From the NCBI GenBank assembly GCA_031287585.1, contig JAITST010000031.1, forward strand, positions 1-6,381: a DNA stretch of 6,381 bases, given 5' to 3'. The notes beneath the pieces are model-generated. The model saw only the letters and a program-made list of their open reading frames with translations, made no database searches and had not been told where the DNA came from. Below, piece after piece: positions 1-5,998 of this stretch (the stretch's first letter is position 1; the number at the start of each line of letters is the position of its first letter). The DNA comes from Planctomycetaceae bacterium (GTDB lineage: Bacteria; Planctomycetota; Planctomycetia; Pirellulales; Thermoguttaceae). Made by a program: the position numbers and the translations under genes.

Positions 1-486
1 CATAAGAATCTGTTGAACAACGGCGAGACAAGTTTGAGTATTGACGGACTGACTGCTGCCGAACTTGCTTTCTCAAAACAGGAACGAAGTGCCGGACGCG
101 CTTTGGGTATTCCGGCAAAAATCCTTCTCGTGCCGTCGTTGAAAGTCGCCGCAGAAACGTTGATGAAGAGTTTGACGGTTCAAGTCACAGCGGAAAAGAA
201 CAAGCCGGAACCGACCGTGAATCCGCACGCTGGAAAATACGAAGTGGTTTCAACGCCGTATCTTTCCAGTGCTGCATTCACCGGCAACAGTGCAACGGCG
301 TGATATCTTTTTGCCGACCCGCTGCGCCTTGCCGCGCTGGAGGTCGCCTTTCTCGGCGGACAGAACCGTCCGACTGTTGAGCGTGCTGATGCGGACTTCA
401 ACATTCTCGGTGTCCAGTTTCGCGGCTATATCGATTTCGGCGTGAAAGAACAGGACTGGCGCGGCGCGTTGAAAGTTGTCGCATAG
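1..486 (+). pseudogene. Phage major capsid protein, C-terminal part, broken by an in-frame TGA
   Basis: This is the 3' part of a phage major capsid gene; the N-terminal part lies outside the window. Frame 1 reads open from base 1 to a TGA at 301-303, and the same frame continues to a TAG at 484-486. Both halves match one family, the capsid proteins often fused to or following a prohead protease. Before the stop are an SKQERSAGRALGIPAKILLVP-like stretch, a VSTPYLS motif and NSATA. After it come YLFADP, LEVAFLGGQNRPTVE, ADADFNILGVQFRGY and DFGV. The family usually reads 'TAWYLxADP' here, so the TGA replaces a conserved Trp (TGG to TGA is one base). TGG is used for Trp further along the same gene. 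I infer a nonsense mutation in a decaying prophage. The family call is firm; loss of function is likely but could be a sequencing error. Confidence 0.82.
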
Positions 487-528
487 TTTTTTCATTATCC
501 ACTTTCCACCATCAACTATCCACTCATT
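487..528 (+). repeat. Low-complexity spacer with repeated TATCCACT
   Basis: The 42-base gap between the capsid and DUF2190 genes is pyrimidine-rich. It contains TATCCACT twice (496-503 and 517-524, 21 bases apart) and CATTAT twice (493-498 and 525-530), the second overlapping the DUF2190 start codon. There is no purine-rich ribosome-binding site. It could be a small degenerate tandem duplication; no function is evident. Confidence 0.4.
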
Positions 529-813
529 ATGCAGGCACGATATATTCACGAAGGGCGGGCGATTGATTTTTTGCCCGAAATCGATACCGCAGCGGGAACC
601 GTAATTGTTCTCGGTTCGCTCGTCGGTATCACAAAAACAGACATCACCGCCGGTACCATCGGCGCGGTTCACGTTGTCGGCGTGTACGACATCGAAAAGG
701 CAAACGTTGCCGTTCCGCCCGGCAACAAGATTTACTGGGATGCATCTGCAAAGAAAGCGGTCATTAACGCAACCGGCAACACATTATTAGGTGTTGCCGT
801 TTCTGCTATCGCT
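529..813 (+). pseudogene. DUF2190-type phage capsid-associated protein, 3' end lost
   Basis: From ATG 529 the protein begins MQARYIHEGRAIDF and continues with AAGTVIVLGSLVGI, GAVHVVGVYDI, a KIYWDAS motif and ATGNTLLGVAVSAIA. This is the layout of DUF2190 proteins, small virion proteins (possibly capsid decoration) usually encoded directly after the major capsid gene, as here. Family members are roughly 105-115 residues and end in a short basic strand such as VRVRLN. Here the resemblance stops after about residue 95 (near 813). The frame then runs on as low-quality sequence to a stop at 1018-1020, overlapping the convergent VWA gene. One other frame shows a weak 'LRLTA' just after 813, so a frameshift near the natural end is an alternative to replacement. 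No Shine-Dalgarno is visible before the ATG. I call it truncated or frameshifted and probably not functional. Confidence 0.7.
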
Positions 814-877
814 TTGCCATCTTCGTTTAACTGCATGTCAACCAAAGGGCAAACACACCAAGGACGACAATCCCGTT
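814..877. other. Junction between prophage remnant and operon 3' end; no terminator seen
   Basis: Phage-like coding similarity fades near 813, and the stop codon of the convergent VWA membrane-protein gene is at 878-880. The 64 bases between should be the 3' untranslated end of the operon and contain the breakpoint. I looked for an intrinsic terminator in both orientations and found no convincing stem followed by a T run. No target-site duplication or att-like core can be recognised, because the far-side partner sequence is not known. Confidence 0.4.
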
Positions 878-2269
878 TTACACCGCGTTCACGACAACTT
901 TTACACTGCCGAAATTTATTTCATATCCATTTGCAACGGCGGTTTCGCTGCCGTTTTGTTTGCAGTAAATCTGTCCGTTTACCAAACGAAATGTTACCGC
1001 CGATTCCCCCATCCCGCTGATAAAAACGGTATCGGAACGTCCTGAACCGAGTGATACCGGTTCAGCACCGAGATTGACTTCCGTCTTTTCGTTTTCGGAA
1101 TAGGAAATAGTCAACCAAGCGGACTTGCACATTGCTTCAGCAACGGCGACGAGCAAGCCGATACACGCACCGAGAATTGCTGCTCCTAATAAACGTCCGC
1201 CGACAAATCCCATCTTTTGCGAGAGATATAAAAATCCGATCACACCGAGTAGCCCGCCGATTGCACCAAGTTTTACCGCCCAATCTTTGTTGAGATTCGG
1301 AATGAACAACCCCATTCCATAAGCAAGAGCAACCCCAAGAAGCATCCAACCAACAATTCGTCCGACCGCATCGCTGTAAGGAATACCAATAGAGTAAAAT
1401 CCCGAAAAGAGAATTTGTCCAAAACCGCCAGCGATAAGCCCAGTAATGAAGGTCAAAACCGCTAAAACGATTACCTGTTTCGTTGATACAAGTTTCTTGT
1501 GTAAAAGTTTATGCTGCGTCATAATCAAAGCAAGAGCGATTCCGAAACATAAAAATGCCGTCCACGTTCCGATACGAAAAACCAACCACCAAAACGTGTC
1601 GCTGTTGCTTCCGCTACCGATTAAATTTCCTTTGATTGTCTCCATTACCTGTTGAAAAATTGCGGTAAAATTTCCGCTGCTTGCCTCGAACACTTTTGTG
1701 TCATCTCCTGTCAATCCTGCAAGGAAACTTCTATTCGCATCCGAAGTTCCGATAGCGTAAATGTTTGCGCCGCCGGAGCGAACTGCAATGGCAATCGGAT
1801 TTGCCGAATAGGGGATCATATCGGTAGATTGTCCGTCTGTAAAAAGTATAAGCGATTTCGCATTTTTCGCACTGCCAAATGCTTGCTGCGAACTTTGCAT
1901 TGCGTAGTAAAAACTTGTTCCACCGCCTTCTGAAAGAGAACCTATCGCTCTTGCTAATTGCTGTTTATCGTTTGTGAACGGAACGTTAATCGTTGCATTG
2001 CTACTAAAAGATACAAGAGCAGCTTCGTCCGTGTTAAAGTCCAGCACATCAAGGCATCGTTTTGCCGCCAGTTTTACTTCGGCAAGTTTTCCGCCCTGCA
2101 TACTTCCCGACACATCTATCGTAATGCAAACGGATTGCGACTGCACTGGCGGTACCGGCGGAATCGGCGTTTGTGTTGCAAGCAAAAATAATTCGCCGAG
2201 CAGCGCAAAAGCGAAGCATCCGATAGCGGCAGTTACTAAAAACAAAACTGACTTACGAAATGCGTTCAT
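878..2269 (-). CDS. VWA domain membrane protein with six predicted TM segments and a C-terminal FHA-like domain
   Basis: This is a 463-residue protein, last in the operon. Residues 8-31 form a hydrophobic segment after a basic start (R5, K6), followed by a Pro-rich spacer. Residues 46-215 are a VWA domain with a complete metal site: D52-x-S54-x-S56, T118 and D145. Five further hydrophobic segments lie at about 226-250, 266-288, 305-324, 333-349 and 360-380. Basic residues cluster after the second segment (K254, H257, K258, K259, K264). With six segments the VWA would be outside the cytoplasm and the C-terminus inside, which fits the positive-inside rule. Residues 384-463 form a beta-rich domain like FHA (VSLGSGRSD, NGYEINFG), but the classic S-x-x-H is not evident, so phosphothreonine binding is uncertain. 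Start: ATG 2269, with AGGAG six bases upstream that overlaps the phosphatase stop. Likely role: membrane sensor or scaffold for the kinase and phosphatase. Confidence 0.85.
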   Translation of the reverse strand: MNAFRKSVLFLVTAAIGCFAFALLGELFLLATQTPIPPVPPVQSQSVCITIDVSGSMQGGKLAEVKLAAKRCLDVLDFNTDEAALVSFSSNATINVPFTNDKQQLARAIGSLSEGGGTSFYYAMQSSQQAFGSAKNAKSLILFTDGQSTDMIPYSANPIAIAVRSGGANIYAIGTSDANRSFLAGLTGDDTKVFEASSGNFTAIFQQVMETIKGNLIGSGSNSDTFWWLVFRIGTWTAFLCFGIALALIMTQHKLLHKKLVSTKQVIVLAVLTFITGLIAGGFGQILFSGFYSIGIPYSDAVGRIVGWMLLGVALAYGMGLFIPNLNKDWAVKLGAIGGLLGVIGFLYLSQKMGFVGGRLLGAAILGACIGLLVAVAEAMCKSAWLTISYSENEKTEVNLGAEPVSLGSGRSDTVFISGMGESAVTFRLVNGQIYCKQNGSETAVANGYEINFGSVKVVVNAV

Positions 2270-2275
2270 CGTTAT

Positions 2276-2280
2276 CTCCT
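2276..2280 (-). promoter_or_regulatory. Ribosome-binding site of the VWA membrane-protein gene
   Basis: AGGAG lies six bases before ATG 2269 and shares a base with the TAA stop of the phosphatase gene (2280-2282). The ten-base gap leaves no room for a promoter, so the two genes should be co-transcribed. Confidence 0.8.
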
Positions 2281-3038
2281 TATAAAATTTTTCTTGTGGT
2301 GATTATCAACGAACAATCATCATCGGTTTTTTGCCGAAAGACCTCCGTTATGTTTTGTTTAATCGCACCGGAAATTCTTTGTTCGTCTGCTTTGTCTTGC
2401 CAAGTCATCATATTTTCAACCGCCAGTGCAACTTCATACGTTTGGTGATTGTAAAGTATTCTTTCCAACCCGTCCGAAAACAACGCCAAGCCGGTTAAAT
2501 TCTTTGCCCGAATACCGGAACGGTTGATATTTACACACCGGCTTGCGCCGAAACTCGTAATAAAAACCGTCTCGTTTGCAAACTCGCCTTTCAATGGCGG
2601 AGAAATCACACGAAATTTGTTTTCGTCAAATCTCGCGATAATCCCGCCGTCTCCGAGGTGCAACGTCAACCATCGTCCGTCTGCGTGAATTGCCGCTAAT
2701 ACAACAGTGCAAGCGAATTCCCGCAAACTTCTGCCCGCTGCAATTTTACGCAGTTTGTTTTTTGCAATACTGAACGCAAGCCGTACAAATTTTTTCGGAC
2801 GATAAAACGCAAACTTAAATTTGTCTGCAAATAATTGCGTTAAAAATTTGCTGACAAGCGTTGCACCTTCATCGGAAAACATTGCACTGCCAGCACCATC
2901 GCAAACGCAAACGGACAAAACGGTTTGTGTTCGGTATGCTGCCCACGCATCTTGACAGACCGTTTTGCTTTTCGTATGGCTTGTTCCGATAACGCTTGCA
3001 CCAGATACCCGCCACTTTTTGTAAGTATGCAGTATCAT
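2280..3038 (-). CDS. PP2C-family protein phosphatase (TerY-P triad type)
   Basis: This is a 252-residue, soluble, metal-dependent Ser/Thr phosphatase, predicted to reverse the phosphorylation made by the kinase of the same operon. The PP2C motifs appear in order: G18-T-S-H with Q29-D30, the metal-binding CDGAGSA (D47, G48), the FACTVVLAAI strand at 108-117, LHLGDGG (D130), LFSDGLE (D189) and a terminal D239-D-D before CSLII. The metal-binding aspartates are therefore present and it looks active. The length fits compact bacterial PPM/PP2C enzymes without extra domains. I chose ATG 3038, not an in-frame upstream start at 3053, because ATG 3038 forms an ATGA overlap with the TerY-like stop and has GGGGAG seven bases upstream. 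The coupling suggests the two proteins are made in fixed proportion and may bind each other. Confidence 0.9.
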   Translation of the reverse strand: MILHTYKKWRVSGASVIGTSHTKSKTVCQDAWAAYRTQTVLSVCVCDGAGSAMFSDEGATLVSKFLTQLFADKFKFAFYRPKKFVRLAFSIAKNKLRKIAAGRSLREFACTVVLAAIHADGRWLTLHLGDGGIIARFDENKFRVISPPLKGEFANETVFITSFGASRCVNINRSGIRAKNLTGLALFSDGLERILYNHQTYEVALAVENMMTWQDKADEQRISGAIKQNITEVFRQKTDDDCSLIITTRKIL

Positions 3039-3718
3039 TGAATATCTCCCCAAGCGGCAATTCCAGATGTATCAATCTTGATATGTTCGCCTGGCATTGA
3101 TTGTGAAACACGAGACACTGACTTGGAAAGCCAATCGAAAAATTGCCGGAAGTTGAGCCCTTTCAATTTCAGCGGCGGACGTTTCTTGCTGAACATTGAC
3201 AGTACAGACATATCCGCTCCCGAACCGATACCAATCGGGAACACAACCAACTTTTTTGTTGATTCCAACCGGCACGTCTCTTCGGCTGCGGCAATATGTT
3301 CACTCGTTGTCGGCACACCGTCCGTCATTAAAACGAGCCACGGCTGATAGTATTCCACGCCGGTCTTTTGATACAACGCCTTCCGCTGCTGCAACCGGTC
3401 AAGAGCAAGATTTACGCCTGCCCCAAGGTTTGTCATTCCGCCAGTGGACATCACTTGCGTATGCGACACACTTCCCAAACCGCAAAAGTCCTCAACGACT
3501 TGGGCGTTATCGGAAAATGTGATGATGCAAAGTTCCACGCTTGCAGCGGCAATATGGTCTTCCTTGACGGAATTGATAAACAACTCAATTCCATTGTTAA
3601 GTTCCCGAATCGGGTCTCCGAACATTGAACCGGATGCGTCCAAGCAAAGGACGACTGGCACGCGGTTGGACGGATTGCTGATGAGTTCTTCGACATTCAC
3701 GCGAAAATCATTCGACAT
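3035..3718 (-). CDS. TerY-like von Willebrand A domain protein
   Basis: This is a 227-residue cytoplasmic protein consisting almost entirely of a VWA domain. The metal-ion-dependent adhesion site is intact: D27-A-S29-G-S31, T96 in GGMTNLG, and D133 in LMTDGVPT. The order RVPVVLCLDASGSM, VELCIITFSD, GGMTNLG, PWLVLMTDGVPT, LVVFPIGIG and the late FRQFFDWLSKSVS is that of TerY-like proteins. These occur in tellurite-resistance clusters and in TerY-P triads next to a PP2C phosphatase and a kinase. Members normally bind partner proteins through the metal site, so I infer an adaptor linking kinase and phosphatase. Start ATG 3718 has AGGAA seven bases upstream. It is separated from the kinase stop by 73 bases and overlaps the phosphatase start by four. 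I withhold terY as a symbol because no other ter genes are visible. Confidence 0.9.
   Translation of the reverse strand: MSNDFRVNVEELISNPSNRVPVVLCLDASGSMFGDPIRELNNGIELFINSVKEDHIAAASVELCIITFSDNAQVVEDFCGLGSVSHTQVMSTGGMTNLGAGVNLALDRLQQRKALYQKTGVEYYQPWLVLMTDGVPTTSEHIAAAEETCRLESTKKLVVFPIGIGSGADMSVLSMFSKKRPPLKLKGLNFRQFFDWLSKSVSRVSQSMPGEHIKIDTSGIAAWGDIQ
3046..3051 (-). promoter_or_regulatory. Ribosome-binding site of the phosphatase gene, inside the TerY-like gene
   Basis: GGGGAG lies seven bases before ATG 3038 and inside the last codons of the TerY-like gene. It decides the phosphatase start at 3038. The following ATGA overlap (3035-3038) is a classic translational-coupling arrangement. Confidence 0.75.
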
Positions 3719-3725
3719 AGTAAAG

Positions 3726-3730
3726 TTCCT
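3726..3730 (-). promoter_or_regulatory. Ribosome-binding site of the TerY-like gene, with an upstream inverted repeat
   Basis: AGGAA lies seven bases before ATG 3718. Just upstream, 3732-3745 is ATTAA-4 bases-TTAAT, a 5-bp inverted repeat whose weak AT stem would sit against the ribosome-binding site in the mRNA. The 73-base gap after the kinase gene holds no convincing promoter or terminator. Confidence 0.6.
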
Positions 3731-3791
3731 TATTAAAGGGTTAATGTTTTCTCTACATTACATAAGCAGAGTGTTCGTTGTTTCTGACAAG

Positions 3792-5666
3792 TTATTGAAA
3801 AAGTTTTTTGAGCCAGTCAAAAATTCCGCCGCTCGGCGGTGGAGGCGGAGTATGCGCCGGTTGATTTGCTGGCGGACTCGGTTGGGGCGGTATATGAGAC
3901 GTTTTGTTTGTTTTTGAAGTATTGTTAGTCCGGGGTTGCGAGCGATTCGGATGAACATAATTTCCCGATAATTCCGCAACGAGTTTGTTCATATCCCGTT
4001 GAAAGTCCGTTTCATTTGTTATACCGACAGGAGGAGTAATTACTCCCCCTTTTTCTTGACGGCAAATGTTTTCAGGGAACAAATTGATATCAACACCAGC
4101 AACTTTCTGCGGTCCTACGTATCCAGAGGTTTCTAATACTTGCAAGTATTTTTGAAGCGAGTTCAACCATTGAGTAACGGGAACTCTTCCTTCGTCTTTG
4201 GCATCACTATGAAATGAGCGGTTAAATGCTCCTTTCAAATTTGCAAGATGCGACCAGCAAAATTTCCACTTTCCCTTTGGTGCGTTCTGAGTGTGCCGTT
4301 CACCGAGAGCGTATGGAAAATGTCCTTGCTTAATATTTTCGGAAACGCCTTCGCCGCCTTCGTGTCCATAGGGTGCTTTGCCCGGCATAAAAATCATAAA
4401 CAGCAGCGTTGCAACGGCAAACAAATCGTGGTCTTGCGTCCGAAGAAACGTCTTGAAATCCTTGCCTTGTATTTCCGGTGCAGCAAAAACCGGCGTGCCG
4501 ACAGGACAAGGATAACCTTCAACTTGATAACTATCGCAATCGACAAAATACACTGTATTCTCATTTACAACGAGAATATTCATCGGATTGATGTCGCCGA
4601 TAAGAATATTGAGCGAATGTAGATATTGTATCTTACGCAAAATCGTTATCGCCAACTGCGTGGAATGTTTGCGGTTCCATTGCGGATTCATCTTTGCAAA
4701 ACTTGGGTGAAACAAATGATGTCCCAACGGTTTGCCCGCCGCCTTCGGCATAACGAAGCCGCGGAACGTGCCGATGGAATCATACACTGCCTCTAGCGGG
4801 TAACAGATTTGACCATCACTGAGGTTGCGTGTAAGCATCAACTCGATTTTATCCTGTAAGCCCTTCGTCAACTTATCGTTATGATAAATTTTGCAGACGG
4901 TTTTATTGTCGTCCAACTCATAAACTGTTCCTTCGCCGCCAGATGCAATTTGTTTGCGTAAAGTGATACGGCAACCGCTTTTCGTTGACAGCGAACAACC
5001 TTCTCGAAGCGTTTCCCGCACAGATATTCTCGTATCATAACCGCCAAATAACGTTGCGGATTTTGCAAACGCATTAGCGGATTGTTGAGTGTACCGAACA
5101 CTTTGTGTCCGAGTTTGCGGCATAGTTCCCGTCACCTTTCTTGATTTTGTTGTTGCTCTGTTAGCCGTTGTCTTATTGTTGCGGTCATCCCAATCGAAAA
5201 TCGAACCGTCCGAAGCAAGACCGGCAATGATTAAGTCCCGTGTATTTGACGCTATTTTCTTGTAATTTTTCACTGTGTCAGCAAGATTACGGTCGTGAGT
5301 CAGTAGCAACACTGGCTTGGAAAACAAAACCTGCTGTACTACCCTCACCATTACCGCATCGTTATTGGATTTGTTATCGATAGGGTCTTGCCGCAAGGTA
5401 ATCAGTCCTTTTTTCTGCGCTTTGGCAATCCGATTATGTGCCTTTTGGGCTTTTTCAGGCACGTCTGGTTCATCACACGTTTCCGGCTTTGCATTCCGAA
5501 GTCCGTGCAATTCCTGAATCACTTTCATTGCCACGTTAATGGAATTACGCTTCAAAACATTCTCGTTTTGAGCGAGAAAAAATTTGAACGCATTGCCCGG
5601 TTGCATTGCAAAGCAAGTGTCGAGCAGAATAATGTATGATTCCAACGCTTGTTGTATGTTTGCCAT
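3792..5666 (-). CDS. PIN domain-Ser/Thr protein kinase fusion
   Basis: This is a 624-residue, predicted cytoplasmic protein, first in the operon. Residues 1-150 are a PIN nuclease-like domain closest in pattern to the PIN_4 type: ILLDTCFAM (D16), VIQELHGLR (E52), SNNDAVMV (D103) and LLTHDRNLA (D125), so the acidic site looks complete. Residues 162-232 form a Thr/Arg/Gln-rich linker. From about 234 comes a kinase domain: glycine loop GGEGTVY (243-249), VCKIY with K259, a possible helix-C E275, GDINPMN in place of HRDxxxxN (D358, N363), DCD in place of DFG (D376), APE (396-398) and DHDLF (D414). All key catalytic residues are present. The GDINPxN and DCD variants are typical of TerY-P-type kinases. 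The end (about 570-612) is Asn/Thr- then Pro-rich and closes with GGIFDWLKKLFQ. Start ATG 5666 has only a weak AGAG upstream. The PIN domain may be an RNase effector controlled by phosphorylation; that is inference. Confidence 0.9.
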   Translation of the reverse strand: MANIQQALESYIILLDTCFAMQPGNAFKFFLAQNENVLKRNSINVAMKVIQELHGLRNAKPETCDEPDVPEKAQKAHNRIAKAQKKGLITLRQDPIDNKSNNDAVMVRVVQQVLFSKPVLLLTHDRNLADTVKNYKKIASNTRDLIIAGLASDGSIFDWDDRNNKTTANRATTKSRKVTGTMPQTRTQSVRYTQQSANAFAKSATLFGGYDTRISVRETLREGCSLSTKSGCRITLRKQIASGGEGTVYELDDNKTVCKIYHNDKLTKGLQDKIELMLTRNLSDGQICYPLEAVYDSIGTFRGFVMPKAAGKPLGHHLFHPSFAKMNPQWNRKHSTQLAITILRKIQYLHSLNILIGDINPMNILVVNENTVYFVDCDSYQVEGYPCPVGTPVFAAPEIQGKDFKTFLRTQDHDLFAVATLLFMIFMPGKAPYGHEGGEGVSENIKQGHFPYALGERHTQNAPKGKWKFCWSHLANLKGAFNRSFHSDAKDEGRVPVTQWLNSLQKYLQVLETSGYVGPQKVAGVDINLFPENICRQEKGGVITPPVGITNETDFQRDMNKLVAELSGNYVHPNRSQPRTNNTSKTNKTSHIPPQPSPPANQPAHTPPPPPSGGIFDWLKKLFQ

Positions 5667-5699
5667 TTTTTTCTCTATGCTGTGAAAGTGTTACTCTGT

Positions 5700-5733
5700 A
5701 TTGTACAAAGAGTTCACTTGGAAAATCTGACAA
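5700..5733 (-). promoter_or_regulatory. Candidate operon promoter (weak)
   Basis: On the minus strand a TACAAT (-10-like, 5700-5705) lies 33 bases before the kinase ATG, which would give a short leader. The best -35-like match, TTGTCA (5728-5733), is 22 bases away, too far for a standard sigma-70 spacing. A TTGACA at 5776-5781 has no good -10 partner. The AT-rich setting and position support a promoter here, but the boxes do not prove it. Confidence 0.3.
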
Positions 5734-5868
5734 ACTTTCAAGAGACAAAAAAGAAAGAGTGCCATTTCACGTTATTGTCAAAAGTATTCTTATCACAGAG
5801 TTCATACCACAACGCCGGCAGGCACTCCCCAAACAGGAAGCGTCCTTTCGATGTTACCAGTACGACAA

Positions 5869-5905
5869 GAACCTTTCGGTTCAAGGTGGTAAATTGCCTT
5901 TGAAC
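5869..5905. other. Two overlapping, mutually exclusive hairpins
   Basis: The first is 5869-5882, GAACC-4 bases-GGTTC, which on the minus strand has a GAAA loop. The second, 5879-5905, pairs GTTCAAGG (5879-5886) with CCTTTGAAC (5897-5905) with one bulged base. They share the arm at 5879-5882, so only one can form at a time. There is no T run after either, so they are not obvious terminators. They lie about 200 bases before the kinase start and could belong to a longer leader RNA or be debris of the lost element. Confidence 0.35.
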
Positions 5906-5998
5906 AACAGACGCAAAATTCGATTTATAAAATGCTGTCGATAATTGATCCTTTTTGTTAATTTAATTTGTCGGCGAAACACCAACGACGGAGAAATT

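Larger units (their letters stand above)
5667..5998. other. AT-rich non-coding region upstream of the operon
   Basis: These 332 bases separate the kinase start from the membrane-anchor fragment. No reading frame on either strand shows a recognisable family or a sensible start with a ribosome-binding site. A plus-strand frame at 5636-5944 is mostly antisense to, and upstream of, the kinase gene and has no protein-like pattern. The region holds the candidate promoter near 5700 and a pair of overlapping hairpins at 5869-5905. Confidence 0.55.

Noticed and set aside
301..303. TGA read as Trp through an alternative genetic code of the host
   Set aside because: The TerY-like gene ends in TGA within an ATGA overlap, and all genes here use TGG for Trp, so the host uses TGA as a stop.
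250..672. Minus-strand open frame of 140 codons
   Set aside because: It is antisense to the clearly homologous capsid and DUF2190 sequence and has no protein-like pattern or ribosome-binding site.
800..877. Intrinsic terminator downstream of the operon
   Set aside because: The apparent CCTTGG...CTTTGG similarity is not complementary and is not followed by a T run.
814..1020. C-terminal extension of the DUF2190 protein to the stop at 1018
   Set aside because: The frame here is antisense to the FHA-like part of the VWA membrane protein, is rich in Arg/Gln/His runs and shows no similarity to the family.
2200..2230. Lipoprotein signal (AIGC at residues 15-18 of the VWA membrane protein)
   Set aside because: Position -3 is Ala and the hydrophobic stretch continues well past the Cys, which fits a membrane anchor better than a lipobox.
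3039..3053. Upstream start (3053) for the phosphatase
   Set aside because: The ATG at 3038 has GGGGAG at seven bases and overlaps the TerY stop as ATGA, and PP2C members begin close to this point.
5636..5944. Plus-strand 102-codon open frame upstream of the operon
   Set aside because: Its start lies inside the kinase gene on the opposite strand, there is no ribosome-binding site, and the composition is not protein-like.
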